Made by a program: the position numbers and the translations under genes. The notes beneath the pieces were generated by a model that was not told the DNA's origin, made no database searches, and was given only the letters and a program-made list of their open reading frames with translations. From Acetobacteraceae bacterium (GTDB taxonomy: Bacteria; Pseudomonadota; Alphaproteobacteria; Acetobacterales; Acetobacteraceae), in NCBI GenBank assembly GCA_025352375.1, contig JANXTL010000238.1, forward strand, positions 1 to 34,177: a DNA stretch of 34,177 nucleotides, given 5' to 3'. Shown here in pieces: positions 33,106 to 34,177 of the stretch. Positions within the stretch are counted from its first letter, which is position 1; the number at the start of each line of letters is the position of its first letter.

Positions 33106-34041
33106 ATGACCACGCGCACCGAAATCGACCACCGCCACCCTGAAAAGGCCCACCGCCCGGACAACCCGATCCAGCGCAAACCCGCCTGGATCCGGGTCAA
33201 GGCGCCCAACCACCCGGTTTACAAGGAAACCCGCGACCTGATGCGAGCCAACGGGCTGGTGACGGTGTGCGAGGAAGCGGCCTGCCCCAACATCGGCGAA
33301 TGCTGGTCGCAACGCCACGCCACCATGATGATCATGGGCGACACCTGCACGCGGGCTTGTTCCTTCTGTAACGTGCGCACGGGGATGCCTCTGGCGCTGG
33401 ATGTTTCTGAGCCGGCGCGCGTTGCGGATGCGGTTTTTAAGTTGGGCCTGCGGCATGTGGTGATCACGTCGGTGGACCGCGACGATCTGCCCGACGGTGG
33501 CGCGGAGCACTTCGCGGCGGTGATACGCGCTATTCGGGCGGCGGCGCCAGGCACGACGATTGAGGTCCTGACACCCGATTTCCTTCGCAAGCCTGGCAGT
33601 GGGGATATTGTCGCGGATGCCCGTCCGGATGTATTCAACCATAATTTGGAGACTGTGCCTAGGCTTTATCCGTCCATTCGACCGGGGGCGCGGTATTATC
33701 AGTCGTTGCGTTTGCTCGACGGCGTGAAGCAACGCGCGCCGGGGGTGTTTACAAAATCCGGACTGATGGTCGGCTTGGGGGAGACGCGAGCCGAGATTAT
33801 GCAAGTGATGGACGACCTGCGGATCGCCGACGTCGATTTCCTGACCATCGGGCAATATCTGCAACCGACCGTGAAACACGCCGCCATCGCCGCGTTCGTC
33901 ACGCCCGAGGAATTCGAGGATTACGCTGCCCTGGCGCGCGCCAAAGGTTTTTTGCTCGTGTCGGCGACCCCGCTGACCCGCAGTTCCTACCACGCGGACA
34001 CGGACTTTGCCGCTTTGGCAGCCGCGCGGAATCGTGCTTAG
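33106..34041 (+). CDS. lipA: lipoyl synthase
   Basis: A 311-aa radical SAM enzyme that inserts sulfur into octanoyl groups on lipoyl domains such as those of PdhB and PdhC upstream. The auxiliary cluster ligands are [12 protein letters not shown] (Cys55, Cys60, Cys66); the radical SAM motif is CTRACSFC (Cys81, Cys85, Cys88). The C-terminal RSSYHA supplies the fourth Ser ligand of the auxiliary cluster. Complete. Repeat copy D ends just before its ATG (no clear Shine-Dalgarno), and its TAG stop is formed by copy E. Confidence 0.96.
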   Translation: MTTRTEIDHRHPEKAHRPDNPIQRKPAWIRVKAPNHPVYKETRDLMRANGLVTVCEEAACPNIGECWSQRHATMMIMGDTCTRACSFCNVRTGMPLALDVSEPARVADAVFKLGLRHVVITSVDRDDLPDGGAEHFAAVIRAIRAAAPGTTIEVLTPDFLRKPGSGDIVADARPDVFNHNLETVPRLYPSIRPGARYYQSLRLLDGVKQRAPGVFTKSGLMVGLGETRAEIMQVMDDLRIADVDFLTIGQYLQPTVKHAAIAAFVTPEEFEDYAALARAKGFLLVSATPLTRSSYHADTDFAALAAARNRA

Positions 34042-34177
34042 AGCGTGATCGCCTGAGGTTGACTTCAACCTCGGGCGTGAATCACCCTCTCAAACAAAGG
34101 CTTAGAGCGTGATCGCCTGAGGTTGACTTCAACCTCGGGCGTGAATCACCCTCTCAAACAAAGGCTTAGACCATGAT
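34039..34177 (+). mobile_element. MITE-like repeat, copy E, two tandem module I units, cut by the window end
   Basis: Module I occurs at 34039-34102 and 34103-34166, followed by the first bases of module II (34167-34177). The left TA forms the lipA stop codon TAG. The right border lies outside the window, so its TA target cannot be checked. Confidence 0.9.

Noticed and set aside
32921-34177. Repeated 64-bp units as a CRISPR array
   Set aside because: Units are directly adjacent without variable spacers, are themselves palindromic, and no cas genes are present.

Overview
The window is GC-rich and densely packed. Its content points to an alphaproteobacterium, most likely Rhodospirillales and probably Acetobacteraceae: a minCDE cluster, a pdhA-pdhB(lipoyl)-pdhC-lpd-lipA locus, a tpiA-ppiD-trpE block, and several small Tat/Sec-exported or DUF883-like proteins. 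The taxonomic call is an inference from gene content and style, because no rRNA or tRNA gene is present.

Layout. 1-1081: a Gfo/Idh/MocA oxidoreductase, probably cut at its 5' end by the window edge. 1068-4679 (minus): a phosphonate-type ABC importer, phnC-phnD-phnE-phnE. 4812-6482: a YflT/Gsp17M-like stress gene broken by two lesions, a PepSY-like secreted protein and a DUF883-like membrane-anchored protein. 6611-8422: minC-minD-minE. 8579-10109: a small exported protein and a cupin/JmjC ribosomal-oxygenase-like protein. 10179-15511: mostly oxidoreductases (CurA-like reductase, zinc alcohol dehydrogenase, D-2-hydroxyacid dehydrogenase, 3-hydroxyacyl-CoA-type dehydrogenase, PaaE-like ferredoxin reductase). 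15693-17378: a small secreted protein, a GST and tpiA. 17487-20938: a PpiD-like foldase and trpE. 20968-22108: a decayed patch holding a frameshifted sulfotransferase, a truncated hicA and a hicB split by a repeat. 22210-27096: photolyase, metallophosphoesterase, SixA-like phosphatase, CYTH/CHAD protein and an SNase-like protein. 27363-34041: the pyruvate dehydrogenase operon pdhA-pdhB-pdhC-GNAT-lpd, then lipA, so the complex is encoded beside the enzyme that makes its lipoyl cofactor.

The most distinctive element is a non-coding, palindromic, MITE-like repeat present five times (5063, 8789, 21932 inverted, 32921, 34039). Each complete copy is bounded by TA on both sides. Removing the 5063 copy together with one TA restores codon-perfect reading through the stress gene, which is strong internal evidence for TA-target insertion. 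Both ends read TAGA going inward, so insertion into the TA of a stop codon regenerates a stop codon. Four of the five copies sit exactly at an in-frame TAG. Two copies lie between codirectional neighbours (small exported gene/cupin gene, and lpd/lipA). Two copies contain a tandemly repeated 64-bp module. No transposase is encoded in the window.

Other signs of genome wear include short tandem duplications (14 bp in the stress gene, 27 bp in-frame in the alcohol dehydrogenase, 14 bp after the phosphoesterase, 12 bp in the PdhB linker). No wholly new enzymatic or defence system was recognised; the stop-codon-tolerant repeat is the strongest candidate for something under-described.
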